Below are positions 1 through 7,999 of a stretch of 64,000 nt of DNA, piece by piece. The position numbers were made by a program, and so were the translations under genes. The notes beneath the pieces are model-generated. The model had not been told where the DNA came from. It did no database searches and saw nothing but the letters and a program-made list of their open reading frames with translations. Source of the DNA: VRUE01 sp963715625 (lineage in GTDB: Bacteria > Actinomycetota > Thermoleophilia > Solirubrobacterales > 70-9); assembly GCA_963715625.1 (NCBI GenBank), contig OY970260.1, forward strand, positions 2,728,001 through 2,792,000, in the 5' to 3' direction. Position 1 is the first letter of the stretch. Each line of letters starts with the position of its first letter.

Positions 1-666
1 GTCGGCGGCGGCGCGCAGGGCGGCGTCGGGATCCTCGACGACCGCGTCGGTCTGTACGAAGCAGAGCATCGTCGCCATGTTCGGCTGGATCATCCCCCCG
101 CCCTTGGCCTGGGCGGAGATTGTCACGCCCCCGGCGCGAAGCGTGCACCGCTTCGGCCAACGGTCGGTGGTGAGGATCGCGTCAGAGAAGGCGACTCCGC
201 CGGCCGCCGAGAGACCCACGGCGGCCTCGTCGATGCCGGCCAGGACGGCGTCGACCGGCAGCGGTACGCCGATCACCCCGGTCTCGGCCACGGCGACCGT
301 CTCCGGCCGCAGGCCGAGACTCGCCGCCGCCTCGTCGCACATCGCGACCGCGTCGGCATAGCCCTGCTCACCGGTCTCGGCGTTGGCGTTGCCGGCGTTG
401 ACGACCGCTGCGCGGACGGCGCCCTGCTCGACCCGCGTCCGGCAGACGCGAACCGGCGCCGCCGCCGAGGCGTTGCGGGTGAGCAGGATCGAGGAGGTCA
501 CGCTCTCCTCGTCGCAGACGAGCAGGCCGATGTCGGTCCTGCCGCCGCCCTTTAGCCCACAGTGGGCCCCCCCGGCCCGGAACCCGGGTGCGAGCTGGGC
601 AGGGTCGAGCTCCTCGACCCCGGCGGGCGGGTCGACCCAGCGCGACCGGAAGAAGCCCGCGCTCAC
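1..666 (-). CDS. argJ: ArgJ, bifunctional ornithine acetyltransferase / N-acetylglutamate synthase (partial)
   Basis: Transfers the acetyl group from N-acetylornithine to glutamate in the cyclic arginine pathway. Translation from the GTG at 666 gives 222 residues, starting MSAGFFRSRWVDPP, before the window edge; the C-terminal half is missing. Family hallmarks seen are VNAGNANAETG and KGGGMIQPNMATML, where the Thr of ATML is the known self-cleavage and nucleophile residue of the family. It lies downstream of argC in the same direction, separated only by a 47-nt palindrome. The start has no competing upstream codon that improves the N-terminus. Confidence 0.93.
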   Translation of the reverse strand, partial: MSAGFFRSRWVDPPAGVEELDPAQLAPGFRAGGAHCGLKGGGRTDIGLLVCDEESVTSSILLTRNASAAAPVRVCRTRVEQGAVRAAVVNAGNANAETGEQGYADAVAMCDEAAASLGLRPETVAVAETGVIGVPLPVDAVLAGIDEAAVGLSAAGGVAFSDAILTTDRWPKRCTLRAGGVTISAQAKGGGMIQPNMATMLCFVQTDAVVEDPDAALRAAAD

Positions 667-675
667 GCGAACCCC

Positions 676-722
676 TTCCGGTGCGCCTTATCCCCGCATG
701 GCGGGGGAAAAGCGCACCGGAA
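676..722. repeat. 47-nt palindrome, copy 1 (TTCCGGTGCGC arms)
   Basis: The arms TTCCGGTGCGC (676-686) and GCGCACCGGAA (712-722) are perfect complements around a 25-nt centre that is itself largely palindromic. The same length and the same 11-nt arms recur at 3821-3867 and 35914-35960. This copy sits 2 nt after the argC stop codon and 9 nt before the argJ start. No T-run follows on either strand, so it does not look like a classical terminator. Confidence 0.85.
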
Positions 723-724
723 CG

Positions 725-1756
725 TCATTGGAGGCCCTCCGTCTCGTCGAGGCCCAGCATCAGGTTGAGGTTCTGCACGCCCTGGCCGGAGGCGCCCTTC
801 CAAAGGTTGTCGATCGCCGAGAAGGCGAGCACCCTCCCCCGCTCCTCGACCGTGACGTAGACATGGCACTCGTTGGTGTCGCGCACGTCGCGCAGCCCGG
901 GTGGACCGTCAACTACGTGTACGAACGGCTCGCCGGCGTAGCGCTCGCGGTAGAGCGCCTGCACCCCGTCCTTGGAGACCGGCTCGCTGGTCTGCGCGTA
1001 GCAACTGGTCAGCTCGCCCTGGTCGAGCGGCAAGAGGTGTGGGACGAACGTGACCGGCGCCGGGCTGCCCAGCGCCACCAGCTCCTGTTCGATCTCCGGG
1101 CGGTGGCGATGCCCCTCGGTCTTGTAGGGGAAGGCGTTCTCGTCCATCGAGACGTAGTGCATCGCGTCGCCGCCGCCGCGGCCGGCGCCGGAGACCCCCT
1201 GCTTGGCGTCGATCACAACGTCGGTGAGCAGGCCCTTCTCGGCAAGCGGCGCCAGGGCGAGCACGCTCGCGGTCGGGTAGCAGCCCGGCGTGGCGATCAG
1301 CTCCGCCTCACGAAGCTGATCGCGGTAGAGCTCGGTGAGCCCGTAGACGGCGCCCTCGAGCAGCTCCGGCGCCCCGTGCTCCCCGTACCAGCGCTCATAC
1401 GTGGGCAAATCGCGCAGGCGGAAGTCGGCCGAGAGGTCGACGACGAGCGCGCCCAGGCCCCGCAGGGCCGCGACGGCGGGTGCCGAGGCGCCGTGCGGGT
1501 AGGCGACGATCGCCGCATCGACGCCCTCGATCCGGTCGAGGTCGAGCTCGGTCAGCTCCAGCGGTACCCGGTAGCGCGGGTAGAGCCTGTCGAGCCGGGT
1601 GCCGGCGTCGCTGCGCGAGGTGACCGCGACCAGCTCCAGCTTCGGGTGGCGCCAGACGATCTGCGCCGCCAGGGCGCCTGTGAACCCGGAAGCGCCAGCG
1701 ACCAGGACCCGCGCGGCGGGATCGCCGTCGAGTGGTTGGGCAGGGTGGTCAGCCAC
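725..1756 (-). CDS. argC: ArgC, N-acetyl-gamma-glutamyl-phosphate reductase
   Basis: NADPH-dependent reduction of N-acetylglutamyl phosphate to the semialdehyde, third step of arginine synthesis. The 343-residue product has the Rossmann motif VAGASGFTG near residue 20, the catalytic cysteine in TPGCYPT and the conserved histidine region GHRHRPEIEQEL, and is of usual family length. It starts with GTG at 1756 and overlaps the pheT stop by 8 nt, so it is probably translationally coupled to the phenylalanyl-tRNA synthetase operon. argJ follows. Confidence 0.95.
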   Translation of the reverse strand: MADHPAQPLDGDPAARVLVAGASGFTGALAAQIVWRHPKLELVAVTSRSDAGTRLDRLYPRYRVPLELTELDLDRIEGVDAAIVAYPHGASAPAVAALRGLGALVVDLSADFRLRDLPTYERWYGEHGAPELLEGAVYGLTELYRDQLREAELIATPGCYPTASVLALAPLAEKGLLTDVVIDAKQGVSGAGRGGGDAMHYVSMDENAFPYKTEGHRHRPEIEQELVALGSPAPVTFVPHLLPLDQGELTSCYAQTSEPVSKDGVQALYRERYAGEPFVHVVDGPPGLRDVRDTNECHVYVTVEERGRVLAFSAIDNLWKGASGQGVQNLNLMLGLDETEGLQ

Positions 1757-4289
1757 GCAGCGACCCTCCGATCTTCTCGAGCTCGGCCTCGATCGCCGAG
1801 CGCCGCTCGGCGACCTCCTCGTCGGTGAGCGTCCGGTCGGGCGCGCGGAACTCGAGCCGCAGGGCGAGGCTCTTTTGGCTCTCGCTCAGCTGCTCCCCTT
1901 CGTAGAGGTCGAAGACCTCAGCGGAGCGCAGCAACTCGCCGCCTCCGCCGAGCACCGTCGCGCGCAGCTGGGCCGCGGAGACCTCGGTGGGCACGACGAC
2001 GGCGATGTCCTGGTTGACGGCCGGATAGCCGGTCACGTCCTCGAAGACCTCCTCGCCGGCCGAGGCGGCGGCTACGAGGGCTGCCAGGTCGACTTCGAAG
2101 CCGACGGCGGCCTCGACGTCCCAGGCCCGGCAGACGAGCGGGTGCAGCTCGCCGAGCCAGCCGGCGGCCTCGCCGTCTGCCGAGACCCGAGCTGAGCGGC
2201 CCGGATGCAGGAAGGGCTCCTCGGCGAGCTCGAAGCCGAGCTCCGCCCCGAGCTGACCGGCGAGAGCCTCCAACGCTCCCTTGAGGGCGAAGAAGTCCGC
2301 CGGCTCGCCGCCCCCGCGCCAGGACTTCGCGACCAGCGGCCCGACAGCGAGGCACCCGATCCGATGGGGCTCATGATCGGGCGCCGCCCGTTCGCCTGGA
2401 AACGAGCCGGCGAGCGCATCGAATCTGCTCTCACCCCCGCTAATCGGGGGTAAATGCAGATTCGCCGATGTCGGCAGGTACACGCGGCCCGACTCGAAGA
2501 GGGCGACGGACTCGCTGCCGTGGGCGAGGTTGCGCTGGGCGATGTCCAGCAGGGAGCCGAGGACGGTCGTGCGCATCGCGGACTGGTCCTCGGACAGGGG
2601 GTTGGCAAGGACGACGCTGTCGGCCCGTGGGTCGTCGGCGGGAATCCGCAGCCGCCCGGCCTCGCCCGGGTCGGTGAAGCTCCAGCCGACGACTTCGTCG
2701 AAGCCGAGATCTCTCATCGCGTCCTCGGCCCGCCGCCGCAGGCGCTGCTCGCGGGTCAGCCCGCCGACCCGGTCGGCGACCGAGGGCAGGGTGCTCGGCA
2801 GGTGCTCGTCGAGGCCGTGGACGCGGCCGACCTCCTCGATCAGGTCGACCTCGCGCGTGACGTCGTAGTGGCGATCGGGCGGGACGGTGACCTCGAGGTC
2901 CTCGCCGGCAACCTCGACCCCGAAGCCGAGCCGCTCCAGATATGCGACCTGGTCGGCCTGCTCGATCGGCATCCCGAGCAGGCCCTCGACCCGCCCGCCG
3001 CGCAGGGTCAGCCGACGCGGCTCGGGGGTCCCGGCGGCGGCGTCGATCGTCCCGGGCACCAGCTTGGCGCCGCAGAGCTCGACCATCAGCCGCGAGGCGA
3101 CCCGCTGCGCCCGCATGCAGAGGTCCGGGTGCAGCTGCTTCTCGAAGCGCGAGGACGCCTCCGAGCGCAGGCTCAGCATCCGCGAGGTGCGCAGGATGTT
3201 GGTGCCGCTCCAGTTGGCTACCTCAAGCAGGACGCTGGTCGTCTCCTCGGAGACCTCGGAGACCTGCCCTCCCATGATCCCGGCGATCCCGGAAGGGCCA
3301 TTGGCGTCGCAGACGAGGACCGTTTCGGCGTCGAAGGTCCGCTCGACGTCGTCGAGCGTCGTCATCCTCTCCCCCTCGGCCGCGGCGCGAATCGTCAGCG
3401 CGCCGCCGGGGACCTTGTCCAGGTCGAAGGCGTGCAGCGGCTGCGCGGTGAGCAGCATCGCGTAGTTGGTGATGTCGACCACGTTGTTGATCGGCCGCTG
3501 GCCGACGGCGGCGAGGCGCGCCTGCAACCAGGCGGGCGAAGGACCGATCGTGACGCCGGTGAAGACGCGGGCGGTGAACCTGGGACAGAGGTCGGGCACC
3601 TCGACGGCGACCGAGGCGAAGTCACCCACCTCGCCCCCGCTCTCGGCCGGTGCGTCCTCGGCCCACGGCTCGGGCCCCAGCGGCGCGCCGCTGATCGCGT
3701 GCACCTCGCGGGCGACGCCGTAGACGCCGAAGCAGTCGACCCGGTTCGGCGTCACCTCCAGCTCCAGCACCGGCTCGGCGATCGGCAGAACCTCGGCCAG
3801 CGGCGTGCCCGGAACAAGGCTTCCGGTGCGCTTTATGCCACCCATGGGGACATAAGGCGCACCGGAACGGTCTTCGTCGAGCACGAGGATGCCCGGCGGG
3901 CCCTCCCCGAGGCCCAGCTCCGAAGCGGCGCAGATCATCCCGGCGGACTCGACCCCGCGCAGCTTCGCTTCGCCGATCTCCTGCCCGCCCGGCATCGTGG
4001 CGCCGGGCAGCGCCACCGACACCGTCTGCCCCGCCGCCACGTTCGGCGCGCCGCAGACGATCGTGCGCTCGCCGTCCCCGGTGTCGACCGTGCAGACACG
4101 CAGCCGGTCGGCGTCGGGGTGGGGCTCAGCGGCGAGCACCCGGCCGACGACGAAGCCCTCGGCCGAGGGCGGGCCGACCGCGTCGACCCGCTCGACCTCG
4201 GTTCCGGTCATCGCCAGCCGCTCGGCCAGCGCGCCCGGCTCGACGCCCGGGTCGCAGTACTCGCGCAGCCACGAGTACGGGACCCTCAT
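1749..4289 (-). CDS. pheT: PheT, phenylalanyl-tRNA synthetase beta subunit
   Basis: Beta subunit of the heterotetrameric Phe-tRNA ligase, with an N-terminal tRNA-binding domain, the B3/B4 editing region, the B5 DNA-binding-like domain and a C-terminal anticodon-binding domain. The ATG at 4289 gives MRVPYSWLREYCDPG, the expected N-terminus; the frame stays open far upstream but that part is the shadow of pheS. The start overlaps the pheS stop (ATGA). At 846 residues it is long for the family, and two segments that look inserted coincide with DNA palindromes: RSGAPYVPMGGIKRTGSL near residue 150 and SANLHLPPISGGESRFD near residue 615. Both keep the frame. Confidence 0.95.
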   Translation of the reverse strand: MRVPYSWLREYCDPGVEPGALAERLAMTGTEVERVDAVGPPSAEGFVVGRVLAAEPHPDADRLRVCTVDTGDGERTIVCGAPNVAAGQTVSVALPGATMPGGQEIGEAKLRGVESAGMICAASELGLGEGPPGILVLDEDRSGAPYVPMGGIKRTGSLVPGTPLAEVLPIAEPVLELEVTPNRVDCFGVYGVAREVHAISGAPLGPEPWAEDAPAESGGEVGDFASVAVEVPDLCPRFTARVFTGVTIGPSPAWLQARLAAVGQRPINNVVDITNYAMLLTAQPLHAFDLDKVPGGALTIRAAAEGERMTTLDDVERTFDAETVLVCDANGPSGIAGIMGGQVSEVSEETTSVLLEVANWSGTNILRTSRMLSLRSEASSRFEKQLHPDLCMRAQRVASRLMVELCGAKLVPGTIDAAAGTPEPRRLTLRGGRVEGLLGMPIEQADQVAYLERLGFGVEVAGEDLEVTVPPDRHYDVTREVDLIEEVGRVHGLDEHLPSTLPSVADRVGGLTREQRLRRRAEDAMRDLGFDEVVGWSFTDPGEAGRLRIPADDPRADSVVLANPLSEDQSAMRTTVLGSLLDIAQRNLAHGSESVALFESGRVYLPTSANLHLPPISGGESRFDALAGSFPGERAAPDHEPHRIGCLAVGPLVAKSWRGGGEPADFFALKGALEALAGQLGAELGFELAEEPFLHPGRSARVSADGEAAGWLGELHPLVCRAWDVEAAVGFEVDLAALVAAASAGEEVFEDVTGYPAVNQDIAVVVPTEVSAAQLRATVLGGGGELLRSAEVFDLYEGEQLSESQKSLALRLEFRAPDRTLTDEEVAERRSAIEAELEKIGGSLRG
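2420..2464. repeat. In-frame palindrome inside pheT (copy near the 3' half)
   Basis: The arms CGAATCTGC (2420-2428) and GCAGATTCG (2456-2464) enclose a second inner stem, ACCCCCG and CGGGGGT, with the loop CTAAT. The element is translated as part of PheT and adds residues that interrupt an otherwise normal family sequence. Its centre resembles those of the short palindromes at 35.9 and 62.9 kb. The arm sequence is not shared with the 47-nt copies. Confidence 0.65.
3821..3867. repeat. 47-nt palindrome, copy 2, in frame inside pheT
   Basis: The arms TTCCGGTGCGC and GCGCACCGGAA flank a 25-nt palindromic centre containing CCATGG. Length and arms are identical to the copies at 676 and 35914. Here the element lies inside the pheT coding frame and encodes most of an extra segment (RSGAPYVPMGG and following) between the conserved LVLDED and GTPLAEV, without breaking the frame. 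Confidence 0.85.
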
Positions 4290-5344
4290 GAGAACTGCTC
4301 CAGCACCCGCACGTCGTTGTCGAAGAAGCGCCGCAGGTCGGGCACTCCGTAACGCAGCATCGCGATCCGCTCGACCCCCATGCCGAAGGCGAAGCCCTGG
4401 ACCCGCTCGGGGTCGTAGCCGTTCGATTCGACGAAGCCGAGCACGTTGGGGTCGACCATGCCGGCGCCGCCGACCTCGATCCAGCCGATCCCCTTGCAGA
4501 GGTTGCAGCGGCCGCCGTCCGGCAGCGCGCCCGTCCCCTCGCACTGGAAGCAGGAGACGTCGAACTCGACGCTGGGCTCGGTGAAGGGGAAGAAGTGCGG
4601 CCGCATCCGCGCCTCGCGGCTGGCGCCGAAGATCGCCCGCAGCAGCTCGTCGAGCGTCCCCTGCAGGTCGGCGAGCGTGATCCCCTCGCCGATCGCCAGC
4701 CCCTCGACCTGGTGGAACATCGGGCTGTGGGTGGCGTCGGAGTCGCGCCGGTAGACCTTGCCGGGGGCGATCATGAAGATCGGCGGCGGCTGGGACTCCA
4801 TGCCGCGCACCTGCACCGGCGAGGTATGCGTGCGCAGCAGGACCTCGGGGTCCGACTGGACGTAGAAGGTGTCCTGGAGCATCCGCGCCGGGTGCCCGGG
4901 CGGGTGGTTGAGCGCGGTGAAGTTGTAGTAGTCGTGCTCGACCTCGGGGCCCTCCATCACCCGGTAGCCGAGGCCGACCATGACGTCCTCGATCAGCCGC
5001 GTGGTGCGGGTGACCAGGTGGGTGTGACCGACCGGCCGCGGCGGGGCCCCGGGCAGGGTCACATCGACGCGATCGGTGGCGAGCCGCGATTCCAGCTCGC
5101 TCGCGTCGAGCGACTTGGCGCGCGCCTCGAGCAGCGACTCGAGCTCCTTGCGGGCCTTGTTGGCGCCGGCGCCGACCTTGCCGCGTTCCTCGGCGGGCAG
5201 CTCGGCGATCCCGCGCAGGATCGTCGTCAGCTCGGCCTTACGGCCGAGGTAGCGGACCCGCAGCTCCTCCAGCTCCGCGGTGCCGGGCGCGGCACCGATC
5301 GCCGCCGCGGCCTCGACCCTGATCTCCTCGATCCGGTCAAGCAC
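4286..5344 (-). CDS. pheS: PheS, phenylalanyl-tRNA synthetase alpha subunit
   Basis: Catalytic class II subunit that charges tRNA-Phe. The 352-residue product has an N-terminal coiled coil, motif 2 around MIAPGKVYRRD and motif 3 GFAFGMGVERIAML, plus the cysteine pairs CFQC and CNLC of the zinc-like insertion known in many bacterial PheS. It starts with GTG at 5344, about 8 nt after a GGAGGG ribosome-binding site, overlaps the upstream methyltransferase gene by 8 nt, and its stop overlaps the pheT start. Confidence 0.96.
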   Translation of the reverse strand: MLDRIEEIRVEAAAAIGAAPGTAELEELRVRYLGRKAELTTILRGIAELPAEERGKVGAGANKARKELESLLEARAKSLDASELESRLATDRVDVTLPGAPPRPVGHTHLVTRTTRLIEDVMVGLGYRVMEGPEVEHDYYNFTALNHPPGHPARMLQDTFYVQSDPEVLLRTHTSPVQVRGMESQPPPIFMIAPGKVYRRDSDATHSPMFHQVEGLAIGEGITLADLQGTLDELLRAIFGASREARMRPHFFPFTEPSVEFDVSCFQCEGTGALPDGGRCNLCKGIGWIEVGGAGMVDPNVLGFVESNGYDPERVQGFAFGMGVERIAMLRYGVPDLRRFFDNDVRVLEQFS

Positions 5345-6056
5345 CTTTGGGACCCTCCGGCATGGCGAGCGACGATATCCGCTCGGCGCAAATTGCGGCG
5401 ACGGCGGCGACGTTGAGCGACTCGGCGCCGCCGGCGCGCAGGGGAATCGTCACCCGCGACCCGCAGGTCGCGAGCACCTCGTCCGGCAGCCCCTCGCGCT
5501 CGGCACCGAGGCATAGCGTCGCTGCACTCTCCAGAGCGGAGAGTCCCTCGCCGCCGTGGGCGACCAGCGCGACCCTGGGCGTCGGCGTCGCGGCAACCTC
5601 GGCCCGCGCCACGGCCTGGGCGAAGATCGAGCCCATGCTCGCCCGCACCGCCTTCGGCGCGAAGGGGTCGGCGCAGCCGGGGCCGAGCACGACCGTGCCG
5701 TCGAGAAGGGCGTGCGCGGTGCGCAGGATCGTGCCGACGTTGCCGGGATCGCCGACCCCGTGCAGGTAGATGCAGGGCGAGCCGCCTGGCTCGGCCCAGC
5801 GCTGCGGCCAGACCGCGATCGCCCGCGTGCCCGAGCCGAGCGCGGAGACCTCGGCGAGGAGCTCGGGGGCGACCTCCTCGCCGCCGAGCCCGCTGCCGGC
5901 GGCCGTGAGCAGGAAGCGCGGCTCGGCCCCGGCTGCCAGTCCCGCCTCGACCAGGTCCTCGCCCTCGGTGACGAACGCGGACTCGCGCTCGCGGTGCTTG
6001 CGGTCGCGCAGCTTGCGGACCAGCTTCAGCTTCTCGTTTTGCGGGCTTTCGATCAT
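5337..6056 (-). CDS. SpoU/TrmH-family RNA 2'-O-methyltransferase
   Basis: Predicted SAM-dependent ribose methyltransferase acting on 23S rRNA or tRNA. The 239-residue product has the SpoU signature motifs of the trefoil-knot fold: GVGDPGNVGTILRTAHA (motif 1), LGAEREGLP (motif 2) and IPLRAGGAESLNVAAVA (motif 3), after an N-terminal substrate-binding region of the type seen in the TsnR/RlmB group. The exact methylated nucleotide cannot be told from sequence. It is cotranscribed with pheST, the gene order rplT-methyltransferase-pheS being common in bacteria. Confidence 0.88.
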   Translation of the reverse strand: MIESPQNEKLKLVRKLRDRKHRERESAFVTEGEDLVEAGLAAGAEPRFLLTAAGSGLGGEEVAPELLAEVSALGSGTRAIAVWPQRWAEPGGSPCIYLHGVGDPGNVGTILRTAHALLDGTVVLGPGCADPFAPKAVRASMGSIFAQAVARAEVAATPTPRVALVAHGGEGLSALESAATLCLGAEREGLPDEVLATCGSRVTIPLRAGGAESLNVAAVAAICAERISSLAMPEGPKGA

Positions 6057-6106
6057 CTGGTGCGGTGACGGTGGTGTCTTCGTTTCTCCGGTTTCTTCTC
6101 CTGGAA

Positions 6107-6135
6107 CGAAAAAGCGGGCCGTGAAGACGGCCCGC
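6107..6135 (-). terminator. Intrinsic terminator after rplT
   Basis: Read on the minus strand, GCGGGCCGT, the loop CTTC and ACGGCCCGC form a perfect 9-bp stem followed by TTTTT. It sits 26 nt after the rplT stop and ends the rpmI-rplT unit before the methyltransferase-pheST operon. Confidence 0.85.
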
Positions 6136-6161
6136 CCGGGAAAGTGGAGTCTCGGCTGCGG

Positions 6162-6521
6162 CTAGGCGGCCGCACCCTCCCGGGCCATCTCCACGAATCG
6201 GCGGAACGCATCGCGGTCGCTGACCGCGATCTCGGCGAGCATCTTGCGGTTCACCTCGACCCCGGCCGCGTCGAGGCCGTGGATCAACTGCGAGTAGCTC
6301 ATGCCCTCCAGCCGCGCCGCGGCGTTGATCCTGGTGATCCAGAGCCGGCGGAACTCGCGCTTGCGGTTGCGCCGGTCGCGGTAGGCGTACATCCCCGACC
6401 GCTGCACCTGCTCCTTGGCGAAGCGGTAGGAGGAGTGCTTGCGCCCGAAGTAGCCCTTCGCTTCCTTGAGGACCTTGCGGCGCTTCTTGCGGGCGTGGAC
6501 GGAGCGCTTGACCCGGCTCAC
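6162..6521 (-). CDS. rplT: Large ribosomal subunit protein bL20
   Basis: A 119-residue basic protein of the 50S subunit, required for early assembly. It shows the family sequence SRVKRSVHARKKRRKVL at the N-terminus and WITRINAAAR in the middle. The GTG start at 6521 overlaps the rpmI stop (GTGA), and GGAGG precedes it inside the end of rpmI. A terminator follows. Confidence 0.97.
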   Translation of the reverse strand: MSRVKRSVHARKKRRKVLKEAKGYFGRKHSSYRFAKEQVQRSGMYAYRDRRNRKREFRRLWITRINAAARLEGMSYSQLIHGLDAAGVEVNRKMLAEIAVSDRDAFRRFVEMAREGAAA

Positions 6522-6718
6522 TTGGTGCCTCCGAGGAGGTGACGCACCGACTTGACGTCGGACGGCGCGATCTCGACCGGCCGCGCCATCCGCCGCTTGC
6601 GCTTCGGCGACTTCTTCTCGAGGATGTGGCTCGAGTAGGCGCGCCGCCCGCGCAGCTTGCCCGTCGCGGTCTTGCGGAAGCGCTTCTTGGCGCCGGAGTG
6701 GGTTTTCATCTTGGGCAT
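6518..6718 (-). CDS. rpmI: Large ribosomal subunit protein bL35
   Basis: A 66-residue 50S protein. The ATG at 6718 gives MPKMKTHSGAKKRF, the canonical bL35 start; the open frame upstream of it is not protein-like. It is translationally coupled to rplT. infC, its usual partner immediately upstream, is here 1.3 kb away behind the oppositely oriented wecB, so this pair must have its own promoter in the 87-nt gap to wecB. Confidence 0.96.
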   Translation of the reverse strand: MPKMKTHSGAKKRFRKTATGKLRGRRAYSSHILEKKSPKRKRRMARPVEIAPSDVKSVRHLLGGTK

Positions 6719-6805
6719 CGGGATCGCTATTGAAGCAGACGGGCGCCCTCCGGTGCAGGCGCTCTTCGTGGCTGGCGGGCGGGGCGCAGGGTACTGTGGC
6801 GCCCG

Positions 6806-7876
6806 ATGCGCATCGTCTACGTGGTCGGAACGCGGCCGAACTTCGTCAAGACGGCCCCGGTGATCGGTGCCCTGCGGGAGCGGCTGCCGGACGGGCGCCA
6901 CGCGCTCGTCCACACCGGCCAGCACTACGACCGCTTGATGTCGGCGGTCTTCCTCGAGGAGCTGGGGGTGCCGGCACCCGACCACATGCTCGAGGTCGGC
7001 TCGGGCAGCCACGCGCAGCAGACGGCGCGGGTGATGGAGCGCCTGGAGCCGGTGCTAGCCGAGGAGCGGCCCGACCTGGTGATCGTGCCCGGCGACGTCA
7101 ACTCGACCCTGGCGGCGGCGCTGACCGCGGCGAAGATGCAGGTCCCCGTCGCCCACGTCGAGTCAGGGCTGCGCAGCTTCGACCGCACGATGCCCGAGGA
7201 GCTGAACCGGATCGTCACCGACCACCTCTCCGACCGCCTCTTCATCCACAGCCCCGAGGCGGACGACAACCTGCACGCCGAGGGGATCCCGGCGAAGCGG
7301 ATCCACCTGGTCGGCAACACGATGATCGACACCCTGGTCGCGCTGGAGGAGCGCTTCCGGGCAGCCGACGCCGCCGCGGGGCTCGGCCTCGAGCCCGGAA
7401 GCTTCGTCCTCGTCACCCTGCACCGCCCGGCGCTGGTCGACGGCCCGCTGCTGCCCAAGACGATCGCGCGCCTGGCGGCGCTGGCGCGCGAGATGCCGGT
7501 GATCTTCCCGGTTCACCCGCGCACGAGGGCGATGATGGAGGCAAGCGAGCCGGCGCACCCCGGCCTCCTGCTCTGCGAGCCGCTCGGCTACCTCGACTTC
7601 CTCTCCCTGCTCGCCGACGCCGGCGCCGTCCTCACCGACTCCGGCGGCATCCAGGAGGAGACCACCTACCTCGGCATCCCCTGCTTCACCCTGCGAGCCA
7701 ACACCGAGCGCCCGATAACGATCACCGCCGGCACCAACACCCTCCTGGGCCTGGACCCCGCAGCGATCGCCAAGATCCCCCAAGCTCTCTCCCAGCGCCC
7801 GCCCAAGAGGCCCACCCCACCGCCCCTCTGGGACGGCCGCGCCTCAGAGCGGATCGCCGACATCGTCACGGGCTAA
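6806..7876 (+). CDS. wecB: UDP-N-acetylglucosamine 2-epimerase (non-hydrolysing)
   Basis: Interconverts UDP-GlcNAc and UDP-ManNAc for cell-surface polysaccharide synthesis. The 356-residue product shows GTRPNFVK at the N-terminus, HTGQHYD, VPGDVNST, HVESGLRSFDR, MPEELNRI, FPVHPRT and LTDSGGIQEE, all typical of the GT-B-fold epimerases. It is a lone plus-strand gene lying between infC and rpmI, genes that normally form one operon, so it probably arrived by insertion. A very large hairpin fills the gap to infC. Confidence 0.93.
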   Translation: MRIVYVVGTRPNFVKTAPVIGALRERLPDGRHALVHTGQHYDRLMSAVFLEELGVPAPDHMLEVGSGSHAQQTARVMERLEPVLAEERPDLVIVPGDVNSTLAAALTAAKMQVPVAHVESGLRSFDRTMPEELNRIVTDHLSDRLFIHSPEADDNLHAEGIPAKRIHLVGNTMIDTLVALEERFRAADAAAGLGLEPGSFVLVTLHRPALVDGPLLPKTIARLAALAREMPVIFPVHPRTRAMMEASEPAHPGLLLCEPLGYLDFLSLLADAGAVLTDSGGIQEETTYLGIPCFTLRANTERPITITAGTNTLLGLDPAAIAKIPQALSQRPPKRPTPPPLWDGRASERIADIVTG

Positions 7877-7886
7877 GGCTGGGCTA

Positions 7887-7999
7887 AGGCCTATCCCGGC
7901 AGGGGTGGAACGTCTTGTACTTTTTCGCGTTGTTCAGGCGCGGCCGAAAGGCCGCGACATCGCGAAAAAGTTAAGTGGAACCCCTGCCGGGATAGGCCT
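7887..7999. repeat. 113-nt compound hairpin between convergent wecB and infC
   Basis: The outer arms 7887-7905 and 7981-7999 are a perfect 19-bp stem (AGGCCTATCCCGGCAGGGG). Inside it are an 11-bp stem ACTTTTTCGCG / CGCGAAAAAGT (7919-7929, 7961-7971) and a 7-bp tip CGCGGCC-GAAA-GGCCGCG closed by a GNRA tetraloop. The outer arm touches the infC stop codon and starts 10 nt after the wecB stop. It could terminate both converging genes, but it is far larger than a usual terminator. Confidence 0.8.

Noticed and set aside
2454..4352. A 632-codon plus-strand open frame
   Set aside because: It lies antisense within pheT; its sequence is compositionally biased and has no recognisable domain.
6719..6805. 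An L20-type autoregulatory leader before rpmI
   Set aside because: The 87-nt gap shows no pseudoknot-like or 23S-mimicking structure that I can identify.
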